Shown: positions 12,501 through 19,257 of the stretch, one piece after another
Numbering within the stretch: position 1 is the stretch's first letter
Layout: every line of letters starts with the position of its first letter
Assembly: GCA_964035015.1 (NCBI GenBank)
Contig: OZ036016.1
Coordinates: 2,366,830 to 2,430,829, forward strand
Direction: 5' to 3'
Length of the DNA stretch: 64,000 bases
Origin: Corallium rubrum
Taxonomy: Eukaryota > Cnidaria > Anthozoa > Scleralcyonacea > Coralliidae
Notes under the pieces: model-generated
Told to the model about the DNA's origin: nothing
Seen by the model: only the letters and a program-made list of their open reading frames with translations
The model's database searches: none
Position numbers and translations under genes: made by a program

Positions 12501-15500
12501 TGTGGGGGGAGTTTCCGAGTAATTCTTCAGCCACTGACAGAATACCAGAATTGCCGCGATGAAAGATATTTTTGCAGTGAGTTACATCGCAAATCTTGAG
12601 ACACAAGCAGCGGCACGAACTTGGAATAGACTATGGATCACGTGATCTTTCTTTTTGACAAATCTGATTGACTAATGCCCAATGTTTGTCCGAAGTTTTG
12701 GATGTCCAAAGTTTTGCTGAGCCAATCAAATCTCTCAATGCGTTATCCACGCACTTCATACGGAAAGGTCTATTCCCTCACTGTAGAACTTTTTCAGTGT
12801 ATTAAACTGTTTCGACATCAAGCCAGATCCAGGTGCAGTTGCATTGTTAAATGATACGAAATTATGTGATCTCGTGTCGCGGCAATTTAATAAACCGAAA
12901 CTATACGTTTGATGATAGCACCACAAGACAATATGTGCTTACCATCCCCTCCCTAATAACGGCATTTTAAAACCTCCCAGATTCTGAGAGGCACGTGACC
13001 AGCCCACGCCAGGGTTTTCGCTCGACGAGTTCGCGAGGGCGGGAGCGAAAAGCCTGGGTACGAGGTTGAGTACAGTATAACGAGTACAGTACAGTACAAA
13101 GTATAGTAGAGTAACACCGCTGCCAAACGTTTGCGCATGTGCGACGTCCGAGCTCCTCCTCGGGAAAAGAGCGGGAAAACACTGAAATATTTGGACTGGT
13201 CCGAGAGTCCGACACAAAAGTTAAAATTATAAGCATACTACCAAAAAGATAAGGTAGGTAATTTGTGCATGGCTTCCTTGTCAATATTCTAACATATTCT
13301 GAATTTACCCCTTCGTAATTTTCTTTACCCTTTTTTAAAAACACAAATGAATAGTCGAGTCTTACTTAGTCTTCACTGTCTGGTTGTTGTCGCCACGGCT
13401 AGTTCCCACTTCTCTTGCAATGTTTACTCAGCGAATTCACGCATGCGCAAACGTTTGGCAGCGGTGTCTAGTAGAGTACTTTATAGTATTAGTATAGTAA
13501 GAGTAGAGTATTCATAGTGATACATACACAGTACTTTATATAGTGACCCAATGAGGTAACTAATCAGTCAATTCACTGTTTTCTCTTTCTTATACATCCC
13601 AACAGCAGCCAAGGGTGATTCCGACTCATCAGACGACGAACCTCTAGCTAAGAAAGCAAAGAAATCTCCGCCCACCGATGACGAGATCGTTGAATTGGTG
13701 AAGGACTTGCTAGACGGAGCTGATTTAGAAAAAGTTACAATGAAATCTGTCTGTAGACAGGTAAACAAAAGTGATATATCTATTCGACATGATTTTATCG
13801 AACTCATTAAAAATTCATGAATTATAAGCAATTCATTAATGTATACCACATCACATGCATGAGTTTTGATACCCAATGAAAATCTGTAGGAAACTTCCTA
13901 GTGAACATTTCTTAATCTGCATGTTGAAATCAATGAAGAATACGCCGCAAATCGCGATGCGAATGCTCCTTTGAGAAGCAAGATCAAACACTCGTTTATC
14001 GTGTTTCATCAGCGAGCTCCAAACACTCGGAACCAATAAAACCTCGGGGTTACGTCCTCGATTTTCATTTACAAAGAGAATGAATAATTTTTCGTCCCAA
14101 GAGTAATGTCAACACCGTCCTCGTTCTTTATACAACGCCACTCAGAGCATTTTACGTCTTCAGGACGACGTCAACGGCCAAGAGATGAGAACTGTTGCTT
14201 GAGATTGACTTCAATACAGACACTACAATCATTTTAGTAATACTGGGATGTTTTGAAAGTCATTAAACTAGCTTCAAATCTCAAATATAATAGTCAGTTA
14301 TCCGTGACTTTTTTAATTATAAAGTTTATGTTGCTTTTTGACCGCCGTCGTCCTCCTAGCATCGTAAACCCTATTACTTGACGTTGTGTCATTGGAATTA
14401 AAATAATTAATTCTGTCAAAGATTCTTCTTTGGGGTCTGCGGAGAAGGAAGAAGGGTTGTCTTTCTGAACTTGGAACTTCTTCTCCATGCATTCCCGCGT
14501 TCTTTTCACATTTGTTTTTCCTCTTGTAGGTCTACGATCGATTTCCGGAATTCGATCTTTCTGATCGCAAAGAATTCATTAAAGATACTGTTAAAGAGGT
14601 AAGGTTTTTGAAGCACGGTGCACGTAGTCTTGAAAACTTTTTTGCTCTACATTTTTAAAGTGTCCATCTCATGTTTCGGCTTTTTGTATATTTATAATGC
14701 GTCCTTTTCTGCCAGGCGCTACTCGTCGCGTTCTCTTCAAGGAGTCTACTTTTTTTAACGAATTTTTTCAACTTGCAACAAAATCATTGTTGCGCGTGAC
14801 AATGTTTAAGGTTGGTGGTAATACGTGCAAGAACGCTTTTCAACTTGCAACGCAAAGTTGAAGAAAAATGTTGCCCGTTTTACCTAACCTGTGAGATTTT
14901 TACGCGTGTAGATCTTTTCACTTTACGCTTCGAATTGAGTTTAAAAGCCTCTCGCTTGCCGGAATTCCCCATATAAAAACGCAGCTACTGGTCCCGCCAG
15001 GCCAGTGTCTTAGCCGTCCAGCCGTCTTTTGGGCGGCCTGTTTCGATTTAAGACGGCCAGTTGGTAAAGACGGCTTTTGGACGGCTGTTTACTATATTGA
15101 CACGGCCAGTAAAGAATCTAAAGGGCACCTTACATTATTCTACTATTTTTGGTGGCACTTTTGAAATTCACAACCACACTGCACAGGAATGCATCTTCGC
15201 TCGATTGAGATTCATCAGGAGAATCAAATCCGACTCGAAAACAATGAAATTTCATCATGTTTTGTCGGGTTTGGATCCCCTGATGAAACACTCAAACTCG
15301 AGGCTCAGATTCCAGCCGTTGGGTCTCGGTGCGCCCGCGATCCCTGACCCAACGGCTGGAATCTGAGCCTATAGAATACCCATCGTTCGAATCGTCGGAT
15401 AATGCTAGGGGGTGCACGCACATTTAACAATAGCAGGCACTCCTCTAGTTTCTAGGAGTCTGCACCAGATAGAAACAAAACTTGTGCCTCGATGCCTCGT

Positions 15501-15634
15501 GCCATGAATAATGGAGGAGAATTATGAGTCGTAAAAGTCAACAAACTGAATAAAGAAAGTTGTCAGATTTCTTTTGTTCATCTTTTGTTCATGTTGATTT
15601 TCTTCCGATGTGTTTATTTCAGATCATAACATGA
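544..15634 (+). CDS. DEK: DEK-like chromatin protein, 3' part of gene (13 coding exons)
   Basis: DEK is a nuclear, chromatin-bound protein that introduces positive supercoils, binds structured DNA and acts as a histone chaperone in vertebrates. Joining 544-577, 2099-2175, 2663-2716, 2788-2828, 4229-4292, 4401-4457, 4566-4602, 6385-6416, 6750-6863, 12013-12151, 13606-13760, 14530-14598 and 15623-15634 gives 885 nt: 294 codons and a stop, in one frame, every intron GT...AG. Recognisable blocks in order: LKPLHRLLFGKPGA, NIRCFNGFDIEK and YKKKEEQ, then LCEILDV and VMDFLMKPKAS (SAF/SAP-box core). An acidic run and a Lys-rich linker follow, then SSDDEPLAKKAKK and the DEK_C domain (DGADLEKVTMKSVCRQVYDRF, ending VKEIIT). 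Human DEK is 375 aa, so about 80 N-terminal residues are probably missing upstream of position 1. The introns hold a His-coding minisatellite, a complete transposon and several MITEs. Exon borders are read by eye; transcript data would confirm them. Confidence 0.9.
655..733 (-). mobile_element. Penelope-like/hammerhead-like fragment, type B (split)
   Basis: The minus strand reads CTGATAA-AGGG...ACTT-GAAAC (core 706-728) then the tail CAGTATTTCATTATAAAAAC... ending near an AGAGCAAAGTGAAAAGG block. The matching end block GCAGCACTGTACTTTT lies at about 1527-1545, on the far side of the 734-1504 MITE. The MITE therefore inserted into this older fragment. Confidence 0.45.
734..1504. mobile_element. 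MITE with TAA target duplication
   Basis: Terminal inverted repeats TGCACCTATCAATGTTAAGC / GCTTAACATTGATAGGTGCA continue imperfectly for about 40 bp; TAA at 731-733 and 1505-1507. The 3-bp TWA-type duplication fits PIF/Harbinger. No transposase inside. A related end occurs at 22374. Confidence 0.7.
1595..2033. mobile_element. fold-back MITE in TTAA
   Basis: TTAA AGTGTCTATGAAATG... mirrored by ...CATTTCATAGACACT TTAA (TTAA at 1591-1594 and 2034-2037). Inverted homology runs over roughly 200 bp per arm, making it one near-complete hairpin. TTAA duplications suit piggyBac- or Kolobok-type mobilisation; the family is inferred. Confidence 0.7.
2099..2175 (+). CDS. DEK: DEK exon b
   Basis: Encodes (V)DQQLSRVVADELKPLHRLL followed by FGKPGA, ending in phase 0 at GTAAAT. 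LKPLHRLLFGKPG is the clearest DEK signature in the window, corresponding to the helix that opens the SAP-like fold. Confidence 0.9.
2663..2716 (+). CDS. DEK: DEK exon c
   Basis: Eighteen codons, KHEVKRNIRCFNGFDIEK, bounded by ACAG and GTAAGT. This matches the conserved LKKNxxxFxGFxFEK block of DEK. Confidence 0.9.
2788..2828 (+). CDS. DEK: DEK exon d
   Basis: Encodes DSQEYKKKEEQVD plus two bases. I chose the donor at 2829 (GTACTG) rather than the one at 2821 because only this gives the phase needed to read the next exon open (R|FTFDSLKRLCEIL). Confidence 0.82.
2968..3081. repeat. inverted repeat with CCTGATGAAAC arms
   Basis: Arms of about 31 bp (2968-2998 and 3051-3081) containing TTTCATCAGGATATCCAAAC and its complement. 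The same TTTGGAT...CCTGATGAAACACTC signature recurs at 15267-15297. Confidence 0.6.
3981..4153. mobile_element. short MITE
   Basis: TIRs GTTTACACTGCAAGCC / GGCTTGCAGTGTAAAC (23-bp imperfect ends) flank 125 bp rich in AAGGCC/GGCCAA. Non-coding, in a DEK intron. Confidence 0.6.
4229..4292 (+). CDS. DEK: DEK exon e
   Basis: Encodes (R)FTFDSLKRLCEILDVSRKGKK, the conserved helix preceding FLM in the SAF box. Bounded by TTTGCAG and GTAAGG. Confidence 0.9.
4401..4457 (+). CDS. DEK: DEK exon f
   Basis: Nineteen codons, DEMVTRVMDFLMKPKASEN, between TTATAG and GTGAGT. It corresponds to the vertebrate segment with FLMxPKxSG that closes the SAF/SAP box. Confidence 0.9.
4566..4602 (+). CDS. DEK: DEK exon g (basic linker)
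   Basis: Encodes PDKEKPKTSSRK plus one base, low-complexity basic linker, between TATAG and GTGAGT. The phase joins exon h. Confidence 0.8.
4803..6130 (+). repeat. 1.3-kb CACTCACACCTC/CACATG minisatellite in a DEK intron
   Basis: Irregular tandem array of units like CTCACATGCACACTCACACC (about 18-24 bp) built from CAC/CTC words. All three + frames stay open over long stretches as His/Thr/Ser/Leu-rich ORFs because the units contain no stop, which is not evidence for protein. Confidence 0.92.
6385..6416 (+). CDS. DEK: DEK exon h (basic linker)
   Basis: Encodes (K)SATKRKRSTK, a nuclear-localisation-like basic run, between TTTTCAG and GTATAA. It lies after a 1.8-kb intron filled by a CACTCACA minisatellite. 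Confidence 0.8.
6478..6665 (+). repeat. about 32-bp minisatellite (ACCAATCACATGCAAGTA)
   Basis: About five to six copies of ACCAATCACATGCAAGTACTG followed by CTGATCAAGTA. The reverse complement of one unit lies inside the MITE at 18662-19110 (about 18762-18805), suggesting that the array grew from a fragment of that family. Confidence 0.85.
6750..6863 (+). CDS. DEK: DEK exon i (acidic)
   Basis: Thirty-eight codons: DGKTRSSKKKLEDKADSD followed by an almost pure Glu/Asp run and KEKE. The acidic stretch is typical of the DEK linker. The donor GTAAAT is followed after 5 bp by the TAA target duplication of the transposon at 6872. Confidence 0.85.
7154..7345 (+). repeat. inner inverted repeat, left copy (shared gene start)
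   Basis: 192 bp matching the reverse complement of 10885-11077 with one 1-bp indel and one substitution that I can see. It includes the region upstream of the ATG, the ATG and about 40 codons (MASNMIDEEPSTSG... to ...SEMPV). It is more similar between arms than the outer TIRs are. Confidence 0.9.
7227..8850 (+). pseudogene. transposon-encoded SWIM zinc-finger / YqaJ-type nuclease, one frameshift
   Basis: YqaJ-like nucleases are PD-(D/E)XK exonucleases related to phage recombination nucleases; this branch occurs in transposons. The frame opens at 7227 with the leader MASNMIDEEPSTSGVISL and continues through KKMGYRLFKENYVKNLRVKP. Around 7630-7645 it must shift to the frame that runs to 8850 (VCASMKKQSYTVYVHL onward). 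That frame carries a SWIM finger (CSCKAGAGGCCKH), then the nuclease block RKRLTSSNFGSVIKRK, WGLENEHVAKEKY, SPDGF and AIEIKCP (Asp and E-x-K catalytic residues visible). The product without the shift would be about 540 aa. The shift could be a mutation, a sequencing error or, less likely, programmed; no intron of workable size fits. Confidence 0.82.
8851..9380. other. convergent 3' ends of the transposon genes
   Basis: No ORF. TTTATT at about 9299-9304 is an AATAAA signal on the minus strand, about 75 nt after the transposase stop; ATTAAA near 9255 could serve the + gene. A nested hairpin MITE lies at 8997-9091. Confidence 0.5.
8997..9091. mobile_element. short hairpin MITE, copy 2, nested in the transposon
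   Basis: TTAACCCATTGA ... TCAATGGGTTAA with the GATGATTTTATTC-type core. It sits in the untranslated spacer between the two transposon genes, so it damages neither. Confidence 0.6.
9381..11030 (-). CDS. THAP-domain DDE transposase (HARBI1/DDE_Tnp_4 type)
   Basis: 549 aa, uninterrupted. Leader MYSARPSSNMASNMIDEEPS (residues 1-50), then a THAP finger (about 70-150: CCVPNC...KWLHMI...CSAHF). Next come a Glu/Lys coiled coil (about 180-240), a helix-turn-helix (about 300-345: SPEQELFLVLARLRCGLLEQ, LSTSHLSRI) and a DDE_Tnp_4 core. Candidate catalytic residues are D in ILDCTE, D in MADRGF and E in HVERAIERIK. THAP binds the transposon ends and the DDE core cuts and joins DNA. An in-frame ATG (MASN) lies ten codons in and is the start shared with the partner gene. 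No frameshift or stop, so it is potentially active. Confidence 0.9.
   Translation of the reverse strand: MYSARPSSNMASNMIDEEPSTSGVISLSSQPNSSSFQNSCTSLVSEMPVGSISDCLSPSLEENSTPKSTYHSGGGITCCVPNCFNNSIRNKEDKLSFYVIPKDSNLRKKWLHMIKRENFVPSSSHRVCSAHFVGGTKTYMNNIPTINVPKSTTPTIATPRTTRNSSGGRRTSALLPKKLRFEQDVENKEANELKRLRKENQELKEQMEQLKQEHSKKVEELTNTINELKQKLKENAFSLETFKDNPKLFMFYTGFQSYDLFKIFFQFLGPAVNKLNYWGSNTRNDDSVTPESSKRGPKRQMSPEQELFLVLARLRCGLLEQDLAVRCNLSTSHLSRICITWIDILHSHLRAIPIWASKASIQKTMPSCFQNSYPTTRVILDCTELFIEMASSYRTQSATFSSYKHQNTAKGLIGVAPNGAVTFVSELYPGRTSDQNITKHSGVLQLLEEGDSVMADRGFEILDDLPKGVTLNIPAFMRGKDQLSVEEETETRRIASLRIHVERAIERIKNYRILQGRYPTSMIAELNKIWVICCYLVNFLPPLVSDGNT
10885..11077 (-). repeat. inner inverted repeat, right copy (shared gene start)
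   Basis: Mirror of 7154-7345. It has one extra base, at the CAGCAAGACC position, which puts the upstream ATG (MYSARP) in frame with the transposase. The left copy lacks the base, so only the second ATG is usable there. Confidence 0.9.
11190..11364. mobile_element. fold-back MITE, CTGGTTCTCAT ends
   Basis: CTGGTTCTCATATGTTGCCG ... CGGCGACATGAGAACCAG; arms contain GATCGTC(G)GCGA and TTTAGATGCATGTTAA in mirror image. The same CCTGGTT(T/C)(C/T)CAT and TCGGCGA words recur in the larger MITE 48834-49456. Confidence 0.7.
11459..11699. mobile_element. MITE with CCTCTATATAACTGGACTGC ends
   Basis: TIRs CCTCTATATAACTGGACTGC / GCAGTCCAGTTATATAGAGG; interior repeats GCGCCATCTTGTTAGGTCT twice. Ends resemble the CCAGTTAT words around 50495, 51528 and 52390. 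Confidence 0.65.
11700..11772 (-). mobile_element. tRNA-derived SINE head
   Basis: The minus strand reads TAGTGGCTCAATGATTAGAAG (A-box-like, split here: TAGTGGCTCAATG + ATTAGAAG), then about 30 nt later GGTTGCGGGTTCGAGACACC (B box). That is the spacing of a pol III promoter. No intact cloverleaf or CCA region, so I call it a SINE fragment and not a tRNA gene. Confidence 0.5.
11808..11885 (+). mobile_element. Penelope-like/hammerhead-like fragment, type A
   Basis: Core CTGACGA...GGGC-CGTC-GCTC-GAAA (11808-11831), followed by the tail TTAGACTCCTACGTTCTCTG, TTTCGGCAG and TTACTATATTTCGATTGTTG. The same tail recurs at 45143-45195, 54720-54920 and 57349-57420. Confidence 0.5.
12013..12151 (+). CDS. 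DEK: DEK exon j (basic)
   Basis: Encodes PPRKKTKSPERKKETKAKTD, LKKSSKKDKKVVSIKISPGK and KPKKGKG, then one base; Lys-rich DNA-binding linker between TTTTCACAG and GTATTA. The frame joins exon i (phase 0) and exon k (phase 1). Confidence 0.85.
12175..12366 (+). repeat. AGAGT/GTAGT low-complexity array
   Basis: Degenerate pentameric repeats (GTAGA, GTACA). The array resumes at 13068-13113 and 13468-13545, so the MITEs at 12367 and 13114 inserted into one older tract. Confidence 0.8.
12367..13067. mobile_element. MITE with AACCTCGTACCCAGG ends
   Basis: AACCTCGTACCCAGGCTTTT ... AAAAGCCTGGGTACGAGGTT, about 80 bp of imperfect TIR (also GGTCACGTGCCTC and its mirror). Same terminal motif as 18132-18412 and 52883-54393. 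No ORF of note. Confidence 0.75.
13114..13467. mobile_element. MITE with ACACCGCTGCC ends
   Basis: TIR ACACCGCTGCCAAACGTTTG (27 bp, nearly perfect, continuing CGCATG) mirrored at 13441-13467. Inserted in the GTAGA array. Confidence 0.75.
13606..13760 (+). CDS. DEK: DEK exon k (start of DEK_C domain)
   Basis: Encodes AAKGDSDSSDDEPLAKKAKK and SPPTDDEIVELVKDLLDGAD followed by LEKVTMKSVCRQ. The acidic-Ser patch SDSSDDEPLxKK followed by PPTD and the first helices of DEK_C is diagnostic. The acceptor is a tandem NAGNAG (AACAGCAG), so transcripts with or without one Ala are possible. Confidence 0.92.
13761..14529 (+). other. DEK intron, no recognised element
   Basis: Between exons k and l. Several short ORFs on both strands show no family signature, and I see no clear inverted repeat or tandem structure. 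Confidence 0.4.
14530..14598 (+). CDS. DEK: DEK exon l (DEK_C domain)
   Basis: Encodes VYDRFPEFDLSDRKEFIKDT then VKE, matching the conserved VYxxxPxxDLxxRKxFIK core of DEK_C, which binds DNA and dimerises. Bounded by TTGTAG and GTAAGG. Confidence 0.93.
14599..15622 (+). other. last DEK intron with repeat debris
   Basis: Holds a relic with ATACGTGCAAGAACGC / TTTTTACGCGTGTAGATC ends (about 14820-14915, related to 25538-26039), a GACGGC-rich stretch (15010-15110) and the perfect hairpin at 15301-15370. Confidence 0.4.
15301..15370. repeat. perfect 25-bp hairpin
   Basis: 15301-15325 and 15346-15370 are exact reverse complements (AGGCTCAGATTCCAG... / ...CTGGAATCTGAGCCT) with a 20-nt GC-rich loop. 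It lies in the last DEK intron next to a CCTGATGAAACACTC motif. Confidence 0.85.
15623..15634 (+). CDS. DEK: DEK terminal coding exon, 3 codons and stop
   Basis: After exon l ends with VKE in phase 0, the first good acceptor followed by a family-like ending is TTATTTCAG at 15622. The next twelve bases read I-I-T-stop. Vertebrate DEK ends in a similar two-to-three residue tail after VKE, so this splits the very last residues onto their own exon. Confidence 0.65.
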   Translation: MIT

Positions 15635-15990
15635 GTCAAGAAAATATGCCTAGCCGAGAATTCCGAAGAGCTCTAACTGTTCGGGCTAAAAACTCCACGT
15701 AATGTATAAAGGATTTTATCATAAGTGCGCCGTTTTTTTCAGTCAACTCTAAGATGTGTCTATCGTAGACGTATTCTGCTCTCAGCATCATTCCGCATGA
15801 ACAACTGCAACATGCGTTTTTATTTCCCTCTTTCATGTAAATCTGATTTTTAGTTAATGTTTCCATCCATACGGTCGTTTACTTGTTATCGCTTGCGTTG
15901 CCATCTTTTAGGTAGAAAAAGCAAGGCCCTTATAATGAACTATTTTATCGCAATTTAAATAAAGATCGAACATCATTCTCACGGCTGGCG
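15635..15990 (+). other. DEK 3' UTR with poly(A) signal
   Basis: No further open frame. AATAAA at 15958-15963 is the first canonical signal after the stop, followed by a T/G-containing stretch, so the transcript probably ends near 15980. Past 16014 the sequence is a TTAA-type repeat. Confidence 0.45.
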
Positions 15991-16017
15991 TGTGCTGTGC
16001 TCTCGCCAAGAAGTTAA

Positions 16018-17046
16018 AAGTGCCTGTATGGCCTGTGGGATCTTTACATATTTAAATAACTTAGGTTTAAAAAAAATGTTTCCCGAAATTTTTTCTCAAA
16101 AATATTAAATCCCGTCCATGTAAGTGTATATGAAATGAAAGTTATGTTTGTTTAATTTGGAAGAACTCTTGATATTGTAAAGTAACATCTTCTACAGTTT
16201 TTCCATGTCTTACTTCATTCTTGAGATCTTACTATTTGTCTGATATGTAAATGATCACACTGCATACGTCACATTGTATAATGAGTTACTGAGAATTGGT
16301 GCATATCATTGATATTGATCTGTTAAATCGCTTGAACCTGTGTTCATTTAAAGTCATGAGACAAATACACCAACATGCCCAGTTTCGTGTGACTGTTCGA
16401 TAACTTCAACAATATTCCCCTAATTTTCCAACAACTCATTATACAATGTGACGTATGCAGTGTGCTCATTTACATATCAAACAAATAGTAATATTTCAAG
16501 AATGAAGTAAGATATGGAAAAACTGTAGAAGATGTTACTTTACAATATCAAGAGTTCTTTCAAATTAAACAAACTTAATTTTCATTTCATATACACTTTA
16601 ACAGCGCTTCAAAGTTGGTACCTCTAAAACTGTGACCGTGCATTAGGGACATGGTGCGAGTTTACCGTGTGACGTCACGGTCGGAACCGAACTTCTGACT
16701 ATTTAGTGTGTTTTTGGTATTGCGTCTCTTAAACCTTTATTTAAGCAATGAAAACTTTAGATATATTCATCAATATGTTCTAAGATGGTTCGTCTGACTC
16801 AGACTTGGCGGAAGAAATTTTGGTGTTCCGACTGTGACGCAAATGTGACGTAGATCTATCAATTAGAGCCCAGGCCCAAGAAAACGGTCTAACTTTCAAA
16901 ATGGCGCGATTTGGGCTGATTTGGCCAACTTCGGAGCGCTGTTAATGGGCGAGCATTTAGTATTTTTTGAGAACAAATTTCGGGAAACATTTTCTTTTAA
17001 CCTATGTTATTTAATATGTAAAGATCCCACACGTCATAGAGGCACT
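16018..17046. mobile_element. outer MITE in TTAA, carrying a nested MITE
   Basis: TTAA at 16014-16017 and 17047-17050 flank AAGTGCCT... and ...AGGCACT. The arms share GGGATCTTTACATATT and TTTCCCGAAATTT in mirror over about 75 bp. A second fold-back (16123-16597) sits within it. Confidence 0.7.
16123..16597. mobile_element. nested fold-back MITE
   Basis: AGTGTATATGAAATGAAA ... TTTCATTTCATATACACT followed by TTAA. Arms mirror for about 170 bp (CTTGATATTGTAAAGTAACA and complement). Ends resemble those of 1595-2033, so it is the same family. Confidence 0.72.
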
Positions 17047-17048
17047 TT

Positions 17049-17285
17049 AAGCCCGGTTACACGGGGTTAGTACTTGGATGGGTGACCGCTTGGGAATGAC
17101 CCTGTTGTCGAGTCCGGCACTCATGTGAGTAGAGTTGTAGTTGATCTCTCCTGTGCTTTGAGGGTTTTTCGCCGGGTTCTCCGGTTTTCCTCCCTCCGTA
17201 AAATCAACACCTACACTCTTGCCGTGGTCTGAACTGTGTCGTATACTGCCTGGAGTGTCTTCGATATACCTAGATACGGCCACGT
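17049..17285 (+). mobile_element. 5S rRNA-derived SINE, copy 1
   Basis: GGGTTAGTACTTGGATGGGT followed by GACCGCTTGGGAAT is the 3' half of 5S rRNA, including its internal control region (box C side). The body TCATGTGAGTAGAGTTGTAG ... TTCTCCGGTTTTCCTCCCTC is shared with 24236-24406. 5S-headed SINEs (SINE3) are known in several animals; no full 5S gene is present. Confidence 0.75.
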
Positions 17286-17306
17286 TGATCTGCGTCCTTC
17301 ATAATA

Positions 17307-17732
17307 GACCTTTTCACCATAGCGGCGCCATCTTGAATTCGCAATGCATTATGGTCTATCCTGGGTAGCAAGCTCCATTAAAAGGACGATTGCATAGTGT
17401 TGAGACACAATGCGGTACTTTTTTCTTTATAAATACTTTCGTGGCAACAATATCTAAATATAATAATTGTTATATTGGTAAAAGCAACAAATCTCGGACG
17501 TGTAAGGATAGATTCATGACAAATGTATCCTTATACGTACGAGAATTATTGCTTTTACCAATATGACAACGATCATGTCTAGACATTGTTGCCATGAAAG
17601 TGTTTATCAAGAAAAAATTACCGCATTGTGTCTCAACACTAAGCAATCGCCCTTTTAATGGAGCTTGCTACCCAGGATAGACCATAATGCATTGCGAATT
17701 CAAGATGGCGCCGCTATTGTGGTGAAAAGGTC
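17307..17732. mobile_element. fold-back MITE, GACCTTTTCACCATAG ends
   Basis: Arms mirror almost completely (GCAATGCATTATGGTCTATC, TGTTGAGACACAATGCGGTA and complements; TAGCAAGCTCCATTAAAAG). The terminal ATAGACCTT word is shared with 26622-26806. Confidence 0.78.
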
Positions 17733-17800
17733 CATTCAGCCGCTGGCTGCGAGTAAGGATGATTACCCCCCAGTCCTTCATCCTTTATAATTTATTTTTT

Positions 17801-17822
17801 TTGGGGGGGGGGGGGGGGGGGG
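17801..17822 (+). repeat. poly(G) tract
   Basis: About twenty G in a row after TTTTTTTT. Other homopolymer C/G tracts: 24665-24683 (C), 31009-31022 (C). Confidence 0.9.
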
Positions 17823-18131
17823 TGATTTTTATTCATCCCCAGTGGTTGGCATCGAAGAGAAATTTTTACGAAGTTAATTCAAAAAATGCCCAAGGTTGAG
17901 TACAAGACAATTGTATACATCGATTTTCAAAGGTATATGCATGAAATATTAACGGTCATGAAAAACGTATTTCAGCGACAATAACATTGATTCGAAAATA
18001 ACGTTGCAGAATTTTATAATGCAGTCTGTAGAATGAAAAATTGAAGACTTTTACTTGATTTTGCACACCAATGAAGAACACGATAGTTGTCAGCACACTC
18101 TTGAAGAATTCCTTCGTTCAGTAAACACCTC

Positions 18132-18412
18132 AACCTCGTACCCAGGGCCATTTGTAGGGAACTGGGCCAAGATGGCGAATGGTGGTGGAGGCTATATTGC
18201 GCATTTAACTAGTTCTTTACACAGTAATTATACCTAATTATTGCATGGTTTAAAATATAATTTTCCGTGCCGTGTGCAGAAACAACCGACAAGGTCAAAA
18301 TACAATTTTTTAAAAAAAATACAAAGTCAAACCGTCTGATTTACGCCATAAGCTCTTGACCAATCAGAGGCTGAGATAACCTCTTGGCCCAGTTCCAGTT
18401 GGGTACGAGGTT
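18132..18412. mobile_element. MITE, AACCTCGTACCCAGGGCC family, copy 1
   Basis: AACCTCGTACCCAGGGCCAT ... AACTGGGCC and the mirrored end CAGTT...GGGTACGAGGTT. Interior AATTATTGCATGGTTTAAAA and ACCAATCAGAGGCTGAGATA match the interrupted copy at 52883-54393. Confidence 0.75.
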
Positions 18413-18661
18413 GGGTAACACCCATGCGTTACACCCACCCACGCTTTACACCCTACCACCCACCTTTGTACCCACTCAACCACATTTCACACCGACCTAA
18501 GTTGTACGCTTGCCATTACACCCACCCATATTCTACACCTACCTAGGTTTACATGTGGTACATATGCCAGCATAAGTCCGTCTCTTAGCGCTAATTTTTG
18601 CGGGAGAGCGGAAACGCGGGAGGAAAGAGGCGGACTTGTTTCGCTTGCAGGTTTTTGAATC

Positions 18662-19110
18662 TAATAATATAGAGGGCAAAATTTCTCGAATATGATTGGC
18701 TAATGAAGAGGGCATTTTTTTGTAATTCAGGGCAAAATTACTTGCACTTGATTGGTTCCTTGATCAGCAGTACTTGCATGTGATTGGTCGCTTGGTTACT
18801 TAGCAACAGTGAACCTCAGAGGACTGAATGTTTTCAACAAATCTGCAAGGTTTTTCGGTCTGAAAATGCTTTTTTGTTTACTTTGAACTAATTTGAACTA
18901 TTGAAGGAGTGTAAACTATTAGTGAAAATGAATACCGTAGAAAACTTACGAACTTTTGCCTGTGTTTACAAGAAGAAAGCTACATGCACAGCGATAGAGC
19001 GAGGGAAATTTGGAATGTTGCTGAGCACCGAACCGTGATAAGGTACATTGTACTTTGACATTTTCTGGACATAATATAGCTCTTAAATAATTTTGCCCGC
19101 TATATTATTA
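18662..19110. mobile_element. MITE with TAATAATATAG ends
   Basis: TAATAATATAGAGGGCAAAA ... ATTTTGCCCGCTATATTATTA (last read in two parts: ATTTTGCCCGC + TATATTATTA). Interior has two copies of ACTTGCA(C/T)(T/G)TGATTGGT and TTGATCAGCAGT, the source words of the 6478-6665 minisatellite. Confidence 0.65.
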
Positions 19111-19119
19111 ACACATAAT

Positions 19120-19257
19120 CGCATGAGTTCTCGTAAAATTAAGGTTTAATTTCACTCGTGTTTTCAAAATCTTACAAATTACCCTCGTCGCTTCGCGACT
19201 CGGGCAATTTTGAAAACACTCGTGAAATTAAACCTTAATTTTCCTCGGCCCCATGCG
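19120..19257. repeat. inverted repeat
   Basis: AAAATTAAGGTTTAATTTCA ... TGAAATTAAACCTTAATTTT; the loop contains CTCGTCGCTTCGCGACTCGGG, itself palindromic (TCGCTTCGCGA). About 45 bp per arm. Confidence 0.7.

Noticed and set aside
17049..17110. 5S rRNA gene
   Set aside because: Only the 3' half is present and it is fused to a SINE body; a second diverged copy exists.
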